Shown here piece by piece: positions 1 through 10,167 of a DNA stretch of 54,003 bases. The stretch is taken from contig JAJVIJ010000016.1 in NCBI GenBank assembly GCA_022072095.1, positions 1 through 54,003 on the forward strand. Reading direction: 5' to 3'. Numbering within the stretch: the first letter of the stretch is position 1; every line of letters starts with the position of its first letter. The position numbers were made by a program, and so were the translations under genes. Origin of the DNA: Rhodocyclaceae bacterium. GTDB taxonomy: Bacteria; Pseudomonadota; Gammaproteobacteria; Burkholderiales; Rhodocyclaceae. The notes beneath the pieces were generated by a model. The model was not told where the DNA came from, did no database searches, and worked only from the letters and a program-made list of their open reading frames with translations.

Positions 1-511
1 CGGTGCCGGTGCCGGGCGGGCACAGGATGTCGCGCCGCCGCCAGAGCCAGTGGTCGGGGTAGTGCGCTTCGCCCGAGGTGCATCCGTTCCAAGTATAGAA
101 CGTGCTGGTGACGGTGAAATGATCGGTGGAGTTGTCCCATTCGATCTGACCGTCCCACAGGTACTGCGGGTGGGTGTAGGCGTGCGGGGGAAAGACGGTG
201 GTGCAGGCGTGATTGACGTCGTGATGCCGCTTCGCGACGAGGTCGATCAGCTCGCCTTCGGACAAGGTGACGTCTCCGAGCCCAAGGTCAATGCCTACGA
301 TGTGATATCGCCACGGGCCGATCTGCGGGGCCACGCAGCGAGCGCCGGCCGGGCAGCCGGCCCCGGCGAGCAGCGGCAGGAGGAGGAGGGTGCAGGCCAT
401 GCCGCCGATGCGCCGGCGCCGGCGCCACACGGCCGAAGGATCGGCATCGACCCGGCCCCCGGCCTTCATCGCAGCCCTCACCGCGCGCGCCAACGCCATG
501 ATGTGGCTCAT
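1..511 (-). CDS. Exported protein of unknown function, N-terminal part (runs off left edge)
   Basis: The minus-strand frame opens with ATG at 511 and stays open to base 1 (170 codons), so only the N-terminus is present. Residues 1-37 are Arg-rich (a run of five Arg near residue 30) and are followed by a hydrophobic stretch around MACTLLLLPLLAGAGC, which looks like a signal peptide. Met38 could be the real start; the Cys at its end lacks a canonical lipobox because Gly sits at -3. The exported part is rich in Trp, Tyr and His, and the last visible residues read RRDILCPPGTG. A CPPG-type motif after a short globular N-domain occurs in some large RHS-type surface proteins, but that is a guess. 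Function unknown. Confidence 0.55.
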   Translation of the reverse strand, partial: MSHIMALARAVRAAMKAGGRVDADPSAVWRRRRRIGGMACTLLLLPLLAGAGCPAGARCVAPQIGPWRYHIVGIDLGLGDVTLSEGELIDLVAKRHHDVNHACTTVFPPHAYTHPQYLWDGQIEWDNSTDHFTVTSTFYTWNGCTSGEAHYPDHWLWRRRDILCPPGTGT

Positions 512-685
512 GTTTCAACCCCCGCCTTGAAACAGGGATTGACGTTATCATGAGAACGGCTTTACGACAAGGGAATTGAAGCAGGCGGGCCGGCAGGGAC
601 GACGGGCAGCAGGGGGTTTGGCGCGGGGGCCTCGCATTCCGCTTGTCGGCCATTCGTCCTTCGGGCGGTCTCCCGCCTCGGTCGG

Positions 686-2242
686 TCAAATCGTGCCGGC
701 CGCGGTCGTCCCGTCCTCGCCGCCCAGCCAGGCCGAGAGGAAGGCTGCACCCCAGGCGACACCGAAGCCGGTGGTGTCCGCGGCCACGGCACCCAGCCCG
801 CCCTTGCACTGCGCGGCGGCGAGGTCGACGTGCACCCACGGCAGCTTGGCGCGGAAACGGGACAGGAAGCAGGCCGCGAGCACATGATCGGCTTCACCTT
901 CGAGCGTGCATTGCTTGATGTCGGCGACCTTGCTCTCCAGCGCCTCGGCATAATCCTCCGGCCAGGGCATGACGGCGACGCGCTCGCCGCTGTCCTCGCC
1001 CGCGCGCGCGGCCAGATGTGCGAGCGCCGGTTCGCTGGCAAAGACACCGCTCATGCGGTTGCCGAGCGCGACCACCATGCTGCCGGTGAGGGTGGCGAAA
1101 TCGATGATCAGGTCCGGCTCCGCGCGCGCCGCCAGCGCCAGCGTGTCGGCGAGCACCATGCGACCCTCGGCGTCGGTGTGCACGATCTCGATGCGCGTGC
1201 CGTCCAGCGCGGTGACCACTTCGTTCTGGCGGTAGGCGGTGGGCGATATGTCATTGCTGGCGAGCGCCAGCCAGGCATCGATGCGGCAATCGAGCCCGCT
1301 GGCCTGCGCCCATTCAAGGATGGCGAGCGCGACGGCCGAGCCGGCCATGTCCTGATGCATGCCATGCATGTAGCGGGCCGTTTTCAGATTGTGACCGCCG
1401 GTATCGAAGCAGATGCCCTTGCCGACCAGTGCGATGCGTCGGCCTGCCTTGCGTGCACCGTAACCGAGATGCACGATGGCGGCATCATCGTGCGGCGAAC
1501 CGCGGGCAACGGCGAGAAAGGCGCCGGCGCCGAGCTTTTCCAGTCGCTCGCGGTCATACTGCTCACATGTCCAGCCATGCTCCCGCGCCAGGCTGGCCAG
1601 GTGCGCGCGGTAGGCACGCGGCGTGAGCACATCCGGAGGCAGGTCGATCAGCGCGCGTGCATGGCGGTTGGCACGCGCCAGAAGCAGACCGTGCTCGCCC
1701 GATCCCTGCGGGGCGCCGAACAGGTCGATGGCCGAGAGCCGCTCCGGCTTCTTGCGCGCGCCAGGCGCGCCAGCTTTGCGGGTGTCATCGGCATTCACCT
1801 GCAGCACGTAGCTCACCATGTCCGCGATCCCGGCGCGCTCCGCGGGCGGGTTCAGCAGCAGCACAGCCAGCCGCCGGGGCGACTCCTCGAGCAGGCGCAT
1901 CACCGCCTTGCGCAGCGCGCTCAGCCGTTCGTAGATGGAACGGCCGGCATCGACGACGACGAAGGCGTACAGCCTGCCGTCCGCGGCCTGCACGGCGACG
2001 GGCGCCTCGCGCAAGGAGTCGACGGCCGCACGGCGGCGGGCGAGCGACGCGACCAGCGCGGCCCGGCCCGGCGACTCCGGCAGCACCTGATCGAGTGCGC
2101 CGTCGTCGGCGAGCGGCGGCAGCACGTACAGGACATGCGCGACGCCGGCCAACGCGCGCTCGTCGACGCGATCGGGCGCATTCGGCCGGCGATGGAGACG
2201 GAGGGCGGGAACCTGCACTTGTTCCAGCGGTTTTTTCTTCAT
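686..2242 (-). CDS. Leucyl aminopeptidase family protein (peptidase M17)
   Basis: Cytosolic metallo-aminopeptidase that releases N-terminal residues from peptides. The predicted 518-residue protein is close to E. coli PepA (503). The catalytic half carries the M17 signatures: VGKGICFDTGG (Lys275, Asp280), an Asp in the DMAGSA segment (Asp298) and HTDAEGR (Asp357, Glu359, Arg361). These correspond to the two-metal ligands and catalytic residues of the family. The N-terminal half is divergent, so this may be a PepB-like or lineage-specific paralogue rather than strict PepA. The frame is open to 2338, but the start at 2242 (MKKKPLEQ) gives the family length and avoids overlap with the divergent thyA region. 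Transcribed alone. Confidence 0.88.
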   Translation of the reverse strand: MKKKPLEQVQVPALRLHRRPNAPDRVDERALAGVAHVLYVLPPLADDGALDQVLPESPGRAALVASLARRRAAVDSLREAPVAVQAADGRLYAFVVVDAGRSIYERLSALRKAVMRLLEESPRRLAVLLLNPPAERAGIADMVSYVLQVNADDTRKAGAPGARKKPERLSAIDLFGAPQGSGEHGLLLARANRHARALIDLPPDVLTPRAYRAHLASLAREHGWTCEQYDRERLEKLGAGAFLAVARGSPHDDAAIVHLGYGARKAGRRIALVGKGICFDTGGHNLKTARYMHGMHQDMAGSAVALAILEWAQASGLDCRIDAWLALASNDISPTAYRQNEVVTALDGTRIEIVHTDAEGRMVLADTLALAARAEPDLIIDFATLTGSMVVALGNRMSGVFASEPALAHLAARAGEDSGERVAVMPWPEDYAEALESKVADIKQCTLEGEADHVLAACFLSRFRAKLPWVHVDLAAAQCKGGLGAVAADTTGFGVAWGAAFLSAWLGGEDGTTAAGTI

Positions 2243-2342
2243 AAAGTAGCAAGTTCCCGAAATGAGTTCGATTGTCGCACCGCACCGCGTTATGCTCGGC
2301 GACGGGACAAGCGTCGCCCTCATCACCAGCCCGGACACCCCT

Positions 2343-3137
2343 ATGCAAGCTTACCTGCAGCTGATGCAGCACGTGCTCGATCACGGCACCGACAAATCCG
2401 ACCGCACCGGGACCGGCACCAGGTCCGTGTTCGGCTGGCAGATGCGTTTCGACCTGTCGCAAGGTTTTCCGCTGCTGACCACGAAGAAACTGCATTTCAA
2501 GTCCATCGCCTACGAGCTGCTGTGGTTCCTGCGCGGAGAGACGAACGTGCGCTGGCTGCAGCAGCGGGGGGTCAGCATCTGGAACGAGTGGGCCGACGCC
2601 GACGGCGAGCTGGGTCCTGTGTATGGGCGCCAATGGCGCCGCTGGCTGGCGCCGGACGGTCGCGAAATCGACCAGATCGCAGAGCTGATCGAGGGGCTGC
2701 GGCGCGATCCGGATTCGCGCCGACACCTGGTGACGGCGTGGAACCCGGCCGACGTGCCGCAGATGAAGCTGCCGCCCTGTCATGCGCTGTTTCAGTTCCA
2801 TGTCGCCGACGGACGACTGTCCTGCCAACTCTACCAGCGCAGCGCCGACATCTTTCTCGGTGTGCCGTTCAACATCGCCTCGTATGCCTTGCTGACGCAC
2901 CTGATCGCACAAGTGTGCGGCTATCGTCCGGGCGAGTTCGTGCACACGCTGGGCGATGCGCATCTGTACAGCAATCATCTCGACCAGGCCCGCTTGCAAT
3001 GCGCACGGACGCCGCGGCCGCTGCCCACGCTCCGGGTCAATCCCGACGTGCGCGAGATCGACGCATTCCGCTACGAGGACTTTAGCATCGAGGGCTATGA
3101 GCCGCATCCGCACATCGCGGCCACGGTCGCCGTCTGA
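2343..3137 (+). CDS. thyA: Thymidylate synthase
   Basis: Methylates dUMP to dTMP using methylene-tetrahydrofolate. The 264-residue product is exactly the length of E. coli ThyA, which decides the start at 2343 over an in-frame ATG at 2262. Visible signatures are DRTGTGT near residue 20, the nucleophile Cys146 in [10 protein letters not shown], the [17 protein letters not shown] segment that binds dUMP, and a C-terminus of the usual type. Its stop at 3135-3137 lies one base before the glk start, so the two genes are probably co-transcribed. Divergent from the aminopeptidase gene, about 100 bases away. Confidence 0.97.
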   Translation: MQAYLQLMQHVLDHGTDKSDRTGTGTRSVFGWQMRFDLSQGFPLLTTKKLHFKSIAYELLWFLRGETNVRWLQQRGVSIWNEWADADGELGPVYGRQWRRWLAPDGREIDQIAELIEGLRRDPDSRRHLVTAWNPADVPQMKLPPCHALFQFHVADGRLSCQLYQRSADIFLGVPFNIASYALLTHLIAQVCGYRPGEFVHTLGDAHLYSNHLDQARLQCARTPRPLPTLRVNPDVREIDAFRYEDFSIEGYEPHPHIAATVAV

Positions 3138-3138
3138 C

Positions 3139-4119
3139 ATGGTGCTGGCGGGCGACATCGGCGGTACGAAGGCGCTGCTGGCCCTGGCCGAGCCGGGGGC
3201 GGACGCGCCCCGCATCGTGTTTCAGCGCCGTTATGCCTGTGCCGAGTACGCGAACGCGGACGCGCTGCTCGGCAACTTCCTTGCGGACGTCGAGGCGGCC
3301 GGTCTGCCATTGCCGACCGTCGGCTGCCTGGGCGTGGCCGGTCCGGTGCGGAATCAGCGCGTGCGCTTGACCAATCTGCCCTGGGAACTGGATGGCGATC
3401 AGCTCGCTCGTCGCCTGCGCCTGTTCTCGCTGGTCCTGATCAACGATTTTGTCGCCGCGGCCCATGGCCTGAGTTTCGTGCAGGCCGCCAACCGCGCACC
3501 GGTCTGGCCCGCCGAACCGGACCCACACGCCCCGGCCGTGATTCTCGGGCCCGGCACCGGCCTGGGCGTCGCGGTGATCCTGCGTGACGAACACGGCACG
3601 CCCCGCGTGTTGCCGGGCGAAGGCGGCCATATGGGCTTTGCGCCGCGCGATGCCAGACAGGCCGGCCTGCTTCAGTGGCTCGCCCGCCAGCACCCACGGG
3701 TGACGGTGGAACGCGTGCTGTCCGGCCCGGGTCTGGTCGCGATCTATCGCTTTCTCGCCGAGCAGACGCACACCGCCGACCTGCCCGACCCACTCAAGGC
3801 GGCGGACGCGGCCGCCGCGATCGGCACGCTCGCGCAGTCACGTCCCGGTAGCCTCGCGGCGCAGGCCGTCGCACTGTTCGCCGACGCGCTGGGTGCGTTT
3901 GCCGGCGACCTGGGGCTGCTGCTCGACGCCCGCGCCGGCGTATTCATTTGCGGCGGCGTCGCCGCCCGGCTCGCCCCCATCCTGACCGAGCCGCTGAAGA
4001 ACGCCTTCCTGGAGAAGTCGGAGCACGACGAGCTGATCCGCGCCATGCCCTTGTATCTGGTGCGCGAAGAGCGTCTCGGCCTGTTCGGCGCCGCCTCGAT
4101 CGGCATCGCGCGCGCCTGA
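3139..4119 (+). CDS. glk: Glucokinase
   Basis: ATP-dependent phosphorylation of glucose to glucose 6-phosphate. The 326-residue protein begins MVLAGDIGGTKALL, containing the phosphate-binding GDIGGTK loop of the ROK/hexokinase fold. GVAGPV and TNLPWELD follow, then LINDF (catalytic Asp), the second phosphate loop GPGTGLG, and GEGGH near the middle. This is the bacterial Glk family (Pfam Glucokinase) rather than a ROK repressor: no DNA-binding domain precedes it. The start at 3139 follows the thyA stop by one base, implying translational coupling. A longer in-frame extension to 2956 would lie inside thyA and is rejected. Confidence 0.95.
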   Translation: MVLAGDIGGTKALLALAEPGADAPRIVFQRRYACAEYANADALLGNFLADVEAAGLPLPTVGCLGVAGPVRNQRVRLTNLPWELDGDQLARRLRLFSLVLINDFVAAAHGLSFVQAANRAPVWPAEPDPHAPAVILGPGTGLGVAVILRDEHGTPRVLPGEGGHMGFAPRDARQAGLLQWLARQHPRVTVERVLSGPGLVAIYRFLAEQTHTADLPDPLKAADAAAAIGTLAQSRPGSLAAQAVALFADALGAFAGDLGLLLDARAGVFICGGVAARLAPILTEPLKNAFLEKSEHDELIRAMPLYLVREERLGLFGAASIGIARA

Positions 4120-4157
4120 ACGCACGCGATGGCCGGGGGCGGAGCCACGTCACACGG

Positions 4158-4185
4158 CTTGAAAATTCGCGCGCAGACCCAATGT
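4158..4185 (+). promoter_or_regulatory. Candidate sigma-32 (heat-shock) promoter of htpG
   Basis: CTTGAAA at 4158-4164 matches the sigma-32 -35 element. It is followed 13 bases later by CCCAATGT at 4178-4185, close to the CCCCATNT -10 consensus. The element is 50 bases upstream of htpG, a classical heat-shock gene, which supports the reading. A G-rich ribosome-binding site (GGGGGATAAC) precedes the ATG. Confidence 0.7.
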
Positions 4186-4234
4186 CCACACATCGATTTT
4201 CAGTACCGACATCGGCATATCGGGGGATAACACC

Positions 4235-6175
4235 ATGAGCGTCACCGAGCAACGCGAGACCCTGGGATTTCAGACCGAGGTGAAGCAACTGCTGCACCTG
4301 ATGATCCACTCGCTCTATTCCAACCGCGAGATCTTCCTGCGAGAGCTGATCTCGAATGCATCCGACGCCTGTGACAAGCTGCGCTTCGAGGCGCTCGAGA
4401 ACGGCGCCCTGTTCGAAACGGACAGCGCGCTCTGCATCCGTGTGCGTTACGACGCCGCGGCGCGCACGATCACCGTGTCCGACAATGGCATCGGCATGTC
4501 GCGCGACGAAGTGATCCAGCACCTGGGCACCATCGCCAAGAGTGGCACGCGCGAGTTTTTCGCGAACCTGACCGGCGACCGACAGAAGGATGCCAACCTG
4601 ATCGGCCAGTTCGGCGTGGGCTTCTACTCCTCGTTCATCGTCGCCGACCAGGTCACGGTCGAGACCCGCCGCGCCGGGCTTCCACCCGAGGCCGGCGTGC
4701 GCTGGCAGTGCAGCATGGCCGCGGAGGATACGGGTGAATACACGGTCGAAGCGATCGTGCGCACGCAGCGCGGCACCGACGTCACGCTGCATCTGCGCGA
4801 AGATCAGGCCGACCTGCTGTCCGGCCTCAGCTTGCGCGGCATCATCCGCAAGTACTCCGACCATATCGTGCAGCCCATCCTGATGTTCAAGGAGGTCTGG
4901 GACAAGGACCGCAGTGCAGAAGTCCTCACCAGCGAGGACGAGACCGTCAATCAGGCGAGCGCGTTGTGGACCCGGCCGAAAGGGGAGATCAGCGACGAGC
5001 AGTACGGCGAGTTCTACAAGCACATCGGCCACGACTACGAGGCGCCCCTGGCCTGGGCGCATGCCAAGGTCGAGGGCAAGCACGAGTACACACAGCTGCT
5101 CTACATCCCGGCGCATGCACCTTTCGATCTGTGGGACCGCCAGCGGCGGCACGGCCTCAAGCTTTATGTCCGCCGGGTGTTCATCATGGACGATGCCGAG
5201 CAGTTGTTGCCGGCCTATCTGCGTTTCGTGCGTGGCGTGGTCGACTCCAGCGATCTGCCGCTCAATGTCTCGCGCGAGATCCTGCAGGAATCCAAGGACA
5301 TCGAAACCATCCGCGCGGGCTGCACGAAGCGCGTGCTCGGCGTGCTGGAAGACCTGGCCGAGAACGATCGCGACAAATATGCCAAGTTCTGGGGCGAGTT
5401 CGGGCAGGTGCTGAAGGAAGGCATCGGCGAGGACCACGGCAACCGCGAGCGCATCGCCAAACTGCTGCGCTTCGCCACCACTCACACCGACGCCGCCGAC
5501 GAGACCGTGTCGCTGTCGGATTATGTGGCACGCATGAAGCGCGGCCAGGACAAGATCTACTACATCACCGCCGAGACCTTCAACGCCGCGAAGAACAGCC
5601 CGCACCTGGAAATCTTCCGGCGCAAGGGCATCGAGGTACTGTTGCTGAGCCAGCGCGTAGACGAGTGGGTCGTCAGCCACCTGTCCGAGTTCGACGGCAA
5701 ATCGCTGCAATCGGTCGCCAAGGGCGGACTCGATCTCGGCGAGCTCGCCGACGAAGCCGAGAAGGAGGCCGAGGCGCGCGAAGCCGACAGCTACCGCGAA
5801 CTGGTCGACCGGATGAAGCGCTCGCTGGGCGAGCGTGTCAAGGACGTACGCGTCACGCACCGGCTGACCGAATCGCCCGCCTGCCTGGTCGCCGACGAGC
5901 ACGATCTCTCGGGCAATCTCGCCCGCATCATGCGCTCGGTCGGTCAGCAGGTGCCCAGCGCCAAGCCGATCCTCGAAATCAATCCGCAGCACCCGGTGGT
6001 GATGCGGCTGAAGGACGAGACCCCGCGCTTCGACGATTGGGCCGCGGTCCTGTTCGATCAGGCCCTGCTCGCCGAAGGCGGCACGCTGGACGATCCGGCG
6101 AGCTTCGTGAAGCGCATGAACGGGCTGCTGCTGGAGATGGCGGGCGAAGGTTCGCGCATCATTCTGCCGAACTGA
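4235..6175 (+). CDS. htpG: Molecular chaperone HtpG (Hsp90)
   Basis: Cytosolic Hsp90-family chaperone that couples ATP hydrolysis to client remodelling. The product is 646 residues (E. coli 624). The N-terminal GHKL ATPase shows [16 protein letters not shown] (Asn/Glu for Mg-ATP), the DNGIGM nucleotide-binding motif and the [11 protein letters not shown] lid segment. The middle domain has the conserved LNVSREILQ motif with the gamma-phosphate-sensing Arg. The C-terminal dimerisation domain carries PACLVAD. A sigma-32-like promoter lies just upstream, consistent with heat induction. Stands alone, convergent with the fix operon. Confidence 0.98.
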   Translation: MSVTEQRETLGFQTEVKQLLHLMIHSLYSNREIFLRELISNASDACDKLRFEALENGALFETDSALCIRVRYDAAARTITVSDNGIGMSRDEVIQHLGTIAKSGTREFFANLTGDRQKDANLIGQFGVGFYSSFIVADQVTVETRRAGLPPEAGVRWQCSMAAEDTGEYTVEAIVRTQRGTDVTLHLREDQADLLSGLSLRGIIRKYSDHIVQPILMFKEVWDKDRSAEVLTSEDETVNQASALWTRPKGEISDEQYGEFYKHIGHDYEAPLAWAHAKVEGKHEYTQLLYIPAHAPFDLWDRQRRHGLKLYVRRVFIMDDAEQLLPAYLRFVRGVVDSSDLPLNVSREILQESKDIETIRAGCTKRVLGVLEDLAENDRDKYAKFWGEFGQVLKEGIGEDHGNRERIAKLLRFATTHTDAADETVSLSDYVARMKRGQDKIYYITAETFNAAKNSPHLEIFRRKGIEVLLLSQRVDEWVVSHLSEFDGKSLQSVAKGGLDLGELADEAEKEAEAREADSYRELVDRMKRSLGERVKDVRVTHRLTESPACLVADEHDLSGNLARIMRSVGQQVPSAKPILEINPQHPVVMRLKDETPRFDDWAAVLFDQALLAEGGTLDDPASFVKRMNGLLLEMAGEGSRIILPN

Positions 6176-6230
6176 AGCCGGTGGCGGTCCGTCATGCCGG
6201 TGACCTGTACGGGGGCCGAACGTATCGCGA

Positions 6231-6250
6231 GCGCCGGTCCCCGCCGGCGC
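6231..6250. terminator. Stem-loop between convergent htpG and fixX
   Basis: GCGCCGG (6231-6237) pairs with CCGGCGC (6244-6250) around a six-base loop, in the 77-base gap between the stops of htpG and fixX. There is no T-tract on either side, so it may be a weak or Rho-assisted terminator. Confidence 0.35.
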
Positions 6251-6252
6251 GC

Positions 6253-6543
6253 TCAGCCGAATTTGAACAGGATGCCGAAGCCGCCCCGCGGATATTCCCA
6301 GGCGACGTTGCGGTGCTCGGTGCAGATCACGCGACAGGTGCCGCATTCCAGGCAACCATCGGTGATCAGCGTCACGCGGCCGTTGCCCTCCTGCGTATAG
6401 CAGCCCGCCGGGCAGCATACCGTGCAGGGCTGATCGCACTGGTTCGTACACAGCTCCGGATTCTTGATGCTGATGTGAGGCCGACCCGCATCCACGCGAT
6501 AGCGGTTCTGGAACAACTTTTCCTCGACTTTGTTGGCGCTCAT
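6253..6543 (-). CDS. fixX: Ferredoxin-like protein FixX
   Basis: Small iron-sulfur partner of FixABC that passes electrons on to quinone or the nitrogenase ferredoxin. The protein is 96 residues from the start [11 protein letters not shown]. It carries [11 protein letters not shown], a C-x2-C-x2-C-x3-C 4Fe-4S ligand set, and an upstream Cys-rich segment ([17 protein letters not shown]) typical of FixX. The start at 6543 overlaps the fixC stop by ATGA, so translation is coupled; an ATG five codons upstream is less likely. Last gene of the operon. Confidence 0.95.
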   Translation of the reverse strand: MSANKVEEKLFQNRYRVDAGRPHISIKNPELCTNQCDQPCTVCCPAGCYTQEGNGRVTLITDGCLECGTCRVICTEHRNVAWEYPRGGFGILFKFG

Positions 6544-7838
6544 TCGAAAGCCCTCCACATCTTGAACGCGTCCCCGAGCAAACCGAACCGCGATCGCCGC
6601 GCGACGAAACTGCGCCGGATCGCGCGCTCCTTGCTCTTCTTGTCCTCGCCGTCGACGCGCAACAGTGTCTGCGCCGCCTGACTCAGCAGTTCCGGATAGG
6701 CGGTGAAAAACTGCGGATTGCGATGGAAGACGGACGGCAGCCGCCGGTACTTTTTCAGATCCTTCATGACGAAGGATTCGTCCAGCTTACGTCGGTAGCG
6801 GGCGAGATTGCGTGCCGTGTAGGGCAGTCGCGCCTGCGCCAGCTCGAGCAGTGTTTCCGCGGCCAGGCGGCCCGAGGTCATCGCCAGATTGGAGCCCTCG
6901 CGATGCACGGCATTGACGAACATGCCCGAATCGCCGACGATGACCCAGCCCTCGCCGGCGATCTTCGGCACCGCGTTGTAGCCGCCCTCCGGAATCAGGT
7001 GGGCCGCGTACTCCTTCATCTCGCCGCCGGCGATCAGCGGTGCGATCGAGGGGTGTGACTTCATGTTCTCGAGCAGCTGGCTGGGTGTCATCTTCTGAGA
7101 CTTGAAGTCCGACAGCATGCAACCGACACCGATGGTCAGCGACTCCTTGTTGGTATAGAGAAAGCCGGTGCCCATCATGCCCTGCGTGATCTTGCCGAAC
7201 ATTTCGATCACCACACCGGCATCACCACTGAGGTTGAAGCGCGCCTCGATCGTTTCGGTCGGAAGAAAATGGATCTCCTTGACCGCGAGCGCGACATCGG
7301 CCGGGTTCAACTCGGGTCGAAAGCCCGCCTTGCGCGCCAGCAGCGAATTGACGCCGTCCGCCAGCACCACGACGTCGGCATAGATCGCGCCGCCCTCCCG
7401 ATCGGTCTGCACGCCGATCACACGCTCGCCATCGAGCAGCAGGTCCCTGACCGTGGTCTCGGTGATCAGCAGCGCACCGGCCTGCCGCACCTTGCGTGCA
7501 AACCACTTGTCGAATTCGGCGCGGATGATCGTATAGCGGTTGTAGGGCGGCTGGTCGAAGTCGGCCGAGCGGTAATGCGTGCCGATATACGAACTGTCAT
7601 CCAGCATCCACATGCGCTGTTCGATGACATGGCGTTCCAGCGGCGCATCCTCACGAAAATCGGGAATGATGCGTTCCAGCGCATCAGCATAAAGAATGGC
7701 CCCCTGCACGTTCTTCGAGCCCGGGTATTCGCCGCGCTCGATCTGCAGCACCTTGAGCCCGCCTCGCGCGAGCGTGTACGCCGCGGCATTGCCGGACGGA
7801 CCGGCTCCGACGACGATGGCATCGAATTTCTCGGCCAC
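6540..7838 (-). CDS. fixC: FixC, FAD-dependent ETF-quinone oxidoreductase-like subunit
   Basis: Flavoprotein of the electron-bifurcating FixABCX complex, which oxidises NADH and splits electrons between quinone and low-potential ferredoxin or flavodoxin for nitrogenase. The 432-residue protein starts [20 protein letters not shown], a GxGxxG dinucleotide-binding fold for FAD. It contains the family segments [13 protein letters not shown] and [13 protein letters not shown] near residue 300. It differs from the longer ETF-QO encoded at 18.4-20.0 kb by ending before a ferredoxin domain, which here is supplied by FixX. It lies 10 bases after fixB. Confidence 0.95.
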   Translation of the reverse strand: MAEKFDAIVVGAGPSGNAAAYTLARGGLKVLQIERGEYPGSKNVQGAILYADALERIIPDFREDAPLERHVIEQRMWMLDDSSYIGTHYRSADFDQPPYNRYTIIRAEFDKWFARKVRQAGALLITETTVRDLLLDGERVIGVQTDREGGAIYADVVVLADGVNSLLARKAGFRPELNPADVALAVKEIHFLPTETIEARFNLSGDAGVVIEMFGKITQGMMGTGFLYTNKESLTIGVGCMLSDFKSQKMTPSQLLENMKSHPSIAPLIAGGEMKEYAAHLIPEGGYNAVPKIAGEGWVIVGDSGMFVNAVHREGSNLAMTSGRLAAETLLELAQARLPYTARNLARYRRKLDESFVMKDLKKYRRLPSVFHRNPQFFTAYPELLSQAAQTLLRVDGEDKKSKERAIRRSFVARRSRFGLLGDAFKMWRAFE

Positions 7839-7848
7839 GATGTTCTCC

Positions 7849-8937
7849 CTAGCTGGCGACGCGCGCCATGGCGATGTGTTGCCTGAAGGCCTCGGTGAGG
7901 GCCGGCAGCAGCGTCATGGCATTGCCGACGATGCCATAGGTGGCAAAGTCGAAGATGGGGGCGCCGGCATCGTTGTTGATGGCCACGATCACATCGGCGC
8001 CCTCCATGCCCACCCGGTGCTGCACGGCTCCGGAGATGCCGGCAGCAATGTACAACTTGGGTCGCACGGTCTTGCCCGATTGGCCGACCTGACGATCGGC
8101 CTCGACCCAGCCGGCCTGCACCACCGGCCGCGACGCGCCGACTTCGGCGCCGAGCACCATGGCGAGATCCCAGACGAGCTGGAAGTTCTCCGGCTTTTTC
8201 AGGCCACGCCCACCGGCGACGATGATGTCGGCAAATGGCAGCTGCGGCGTATCCTGACGGTTGTCGGGGATGTATTCCAGCACCTTGGTGACGATGTCGG
8301 TCTCGATCATGCCGAGCGGATGCTCGGTGATGGTGCCGCGCCGGCTCGCGTCGCGGTCCGGCATGGCCATCACGCGCGGCCGCACCGTGGCCATCTGGGG
8401 GCGGTAATTGAGCGTCAGGATCGTGCACAGCAGGCTGCCGCCGAAGGTAGGTCGCGACGCGGCCAGACCGCGGTTCTCCGGATCGATCGCGAGGCCGGTG
8501 CAGTCGGCCGTCAGCCCGGTCTTGAGCGTGGTGGCGACGCTGCCGGCGAGATCGCGCCCCTGTGTGGTCGCGCCCAGCAACAGAATCTCGGGCTTGAAGG
8601 TCTCGACCAGGCTGGTCAGACCGCGTGTAAAGGGCTCGTTGCGATAGTTGGCGAGGACCGCGTCCTCGATCAGGTAACAATGGTCGGCGCCGTGGAAAAA
8701 TGCCTCTTCGCAGAAGCGGCGCGTGGGCAGGCCGGGGGCACCAAGCACGACGCCGGACAGGGGCACGCCGAGCTGATCGGCGAGCTTGCGCCCCTCTCCG
8801 ATCAGCTCCCACGAGACCGGATGGACCGCGCCGCGCTCATGTTCCACGAACACCCACACGCCCTTGTAGGACTGGAGACGTTCGTCCAGTTCGTATTTGC
8901 CCTTGCCTTTCCGGGCCGGAGTACCGGGTTCGCTCAT
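7849..8937 (-). CDS. fixB: FixB, electron transfer flavoprotein alpha subunit
   Basis: Alpha subunit of the nitrogen-fixation ETF; with FixA it forms the bifurcating flavin centre. The product is 362 residues. The N-terminal ETF domain begins around [11 protein letters not shown]. The C-terminal FAD-binding domain shows IIVAGGRGL, followed by [20 protein letters not shown]-type sequence near residues 265-290 and then [14 protein letters not shown] charged tail of about 25 residues precedes the ETF domain. The gene lies 16 bases after fixA. Confidence 0.95.
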   Translation of the reverse strand: MSEPGTPARKGKGKYELDERLQSYKGVWVFVEHERGAVHPVSWELIGEGRKLADQLGVPLSGVVLGAPGLPTRRFCEEAFFHGADHCYLIEDAVLANYRNEPFTRGLTSLVETFKPEILLLGATTQGRDLAGSVATTLKTGLTADCTGLAIDPENRGLAASRPTFGGSLLCTILTLNYRPQMATVRPRVMAMPDRDASRRGTITEHPLGMIETDIVTKVLEYIPDNRQDTPQLPFADIIVAGGRGLKKPENFQLVWDLAMVLGAEVGASRPVVQAGWVEADRQVGQSGKTVRPKLYIAAGISGAVQHRVGMEGADVIVAINNDAGAPIFDFATYGIVGNAMTLLPALTEAFRQHIAMARVAS

Positions 8938-8953
8938 GGGGGGACCTCGCCGT

Positions 8954-9799
8954 TCAGGACGGCTGCGCGACGATGGCGTCGCGCAGCTTCGGGTTACGGG
9001 TAAACAACTTGTTGATCAGCGTCAGCGCCAGATCGCGAGGCGCATCGCCCTCGGCCTCGATGAGCTCGGCGCGCCGCGCCCGGGCTTGCGGCGCGAACAC
9101 CTTGGACACGACGGTGGGCGATCCTTTCAAGCCGATCTTGCTGACATCGCTGATGCCGGCGGCCTCCCTGTCCCAGATGCGCACCGCGCAACGCGCCGCG
9201 CGGAACATGTTGTCCATGCTCGCGAAACGCATCTCGTTGGTGCCCTCCAGCATCGTGATCAGGCAGGGCAGGCGCGTCTCCAGCACCTGCACGCCGCCTT
9301 CGGCGCGGCGCTGGACGCGCAGCCGGCGCTGGGCGATGTCCACCTGCTCGACCCGGGACACATAGGTCAGCAGTTGCAGGTCGAGCCGCTTGGCGATTCC
9401 CGGCCCGACCTGGGCGGTGTCGCCGTCTATCGTCTGCTTGCCCGTGAACACCAAGTCGACCGCCGCGTCCCGATCGATATTGCGGATGGCTGCCGCCAGC
9501 GCGTATGAGGTGGCGAGCGTATCGGCACCGGCGAAGGCGCGGTCCGTCACCAGGATCGCCTCGTCGGCACCGAAGGTCAGGCATTTGCGCAGTGCATCCT
9601 CGGCCTGCGGCGGCCCCATGGTCAGCACCGTCACGCGCCCGCCGTGCCGGTCCTTGAGGCGCAGGGCCTCTTCGAGCGCGAACAGGTCATAGGGATTGAC
9701 GATCGCCGGCACGCCCTGGCGCATGATGGTATTGGTCACCGGATGCACGCGAATCTGTGCCGAATCCGGGACCTGCTTGATGCATACGACGATGTGCAT
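8954..9799 (-). CDS. fixA: FixA, electron transfer flavoprotein beta subunit
   Basis: Beta subunit of the FixAB flavoprotein. The 281-residue product begins [18 protein letters not shown], the canonical ETF-beta start, which fixes the initiation codon at 9799. The same frame stays open to 10264, but that extension lies inside nifW. Other visible ETF-beta features are [29 protein letters not shown] and the adenosine-binding region [18 protein letters not shown]. Preceded by a 35-base gap after nifW. Confidence 0.95.
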   Translation of the reverse strand: MHIVVCIKQVPDSAQIRVHPVTNTIMRQGVPAIVNPYDLFALEEALRLKDRHGGRVTVLTMGPPQAEDALRKCLTFGADEAILVTDRAFAGADTLATSYALAAAIRNIDRDAAVDLVFTGKQTIDGDTAQVGPGIAKRLDLQLLTYVSRVEQVDIAQRRLRVQRRAEGGVQVLETRLPCLITMLEGTNEMRFASMDNMFRAARCAVRIWDREAAGISDVSKIGLKGSPTVVSKVFAPQARARRAELIEAEGDAPRDLALTLINKLFTRNPKLRDAIVAQPS

Positions 9800-9834
9800 G
9801 TCCGCTCTCCTCTTGCAGCCGATGGCGCCCTCGA

Positions 9835-10167
9835 TCAGTCGGCCCGGGCGGACAGTGTGGCGCGCAGCGTATCGACGCTGACGCGGTGCTGACCGCCGAC
9901 CTCCTGAAACACCTTGAACACCTTTTCCTGCCCGGGCGTCGAGCGCAGGAAATCCTCGTAGGCGCGCGCAAGCAGCATGCGGTAGTGCTTGAACACGGCG
10001 GTGTCGTCCTGCGCCCCCGGCGCCTCGTGGCGCAGATACTGATAGAAGCGCTTCAGGATGTGCAGGCGGCAGACGTCGACCACGCGCTCCTCGTATGGAA
10101 TGCCGAAGAAATCGAGAAAATCCTCGGCAGCGGACAGTTCCGAAAGTTTCTGCGACAGGCTGGTCAT
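9835..10167 (-). CDS. nifW: Nitrogenase-stabilizing/protective protein NifW
   Basis: Small protein that assists MoFe-protein maturation or protects it from oxygen; its exact role is unresolved in the literature. The 110-residue product shows the family pattern [28 protein letters not shown] at residues 11-38 and a following helical YQYLR segment. The start overlaps the cysE stop by ATGA. Its place between the serine acetyltransferase and fixA matches nif clusters of other proteobacteria. Confidence 0.93.
   Translation of the reverse strand: MTSLSQKLSELSAAEDFLDFFGIPYEERVVDVCRLHILKRFYQYLRHEAPGAQDDTAVFKHYRMLLARAYEDFLRSTPGQEKVFKVFQEVGGQHRVSVDTLRATLSARAD

Noticed and set aside
50-553. Plus-strand frame at the left edge
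   Set aside because: The minus-strand frame with a start at 511 has a signal peptide and continues past the edge; the plus frame looks non-protein-like.
830-3085. A 751-codon plus-strand frame across the aminopeptidase and thyA
   Set aside because: It is antisense to the M17 peptidase and out of frame with thyA; composition is that of a shadow.
3944-6451. Minus-strand 835-codon frame across htpG and the fixX end
   Set aside because: Antisense to htpG, which is unmistakable.
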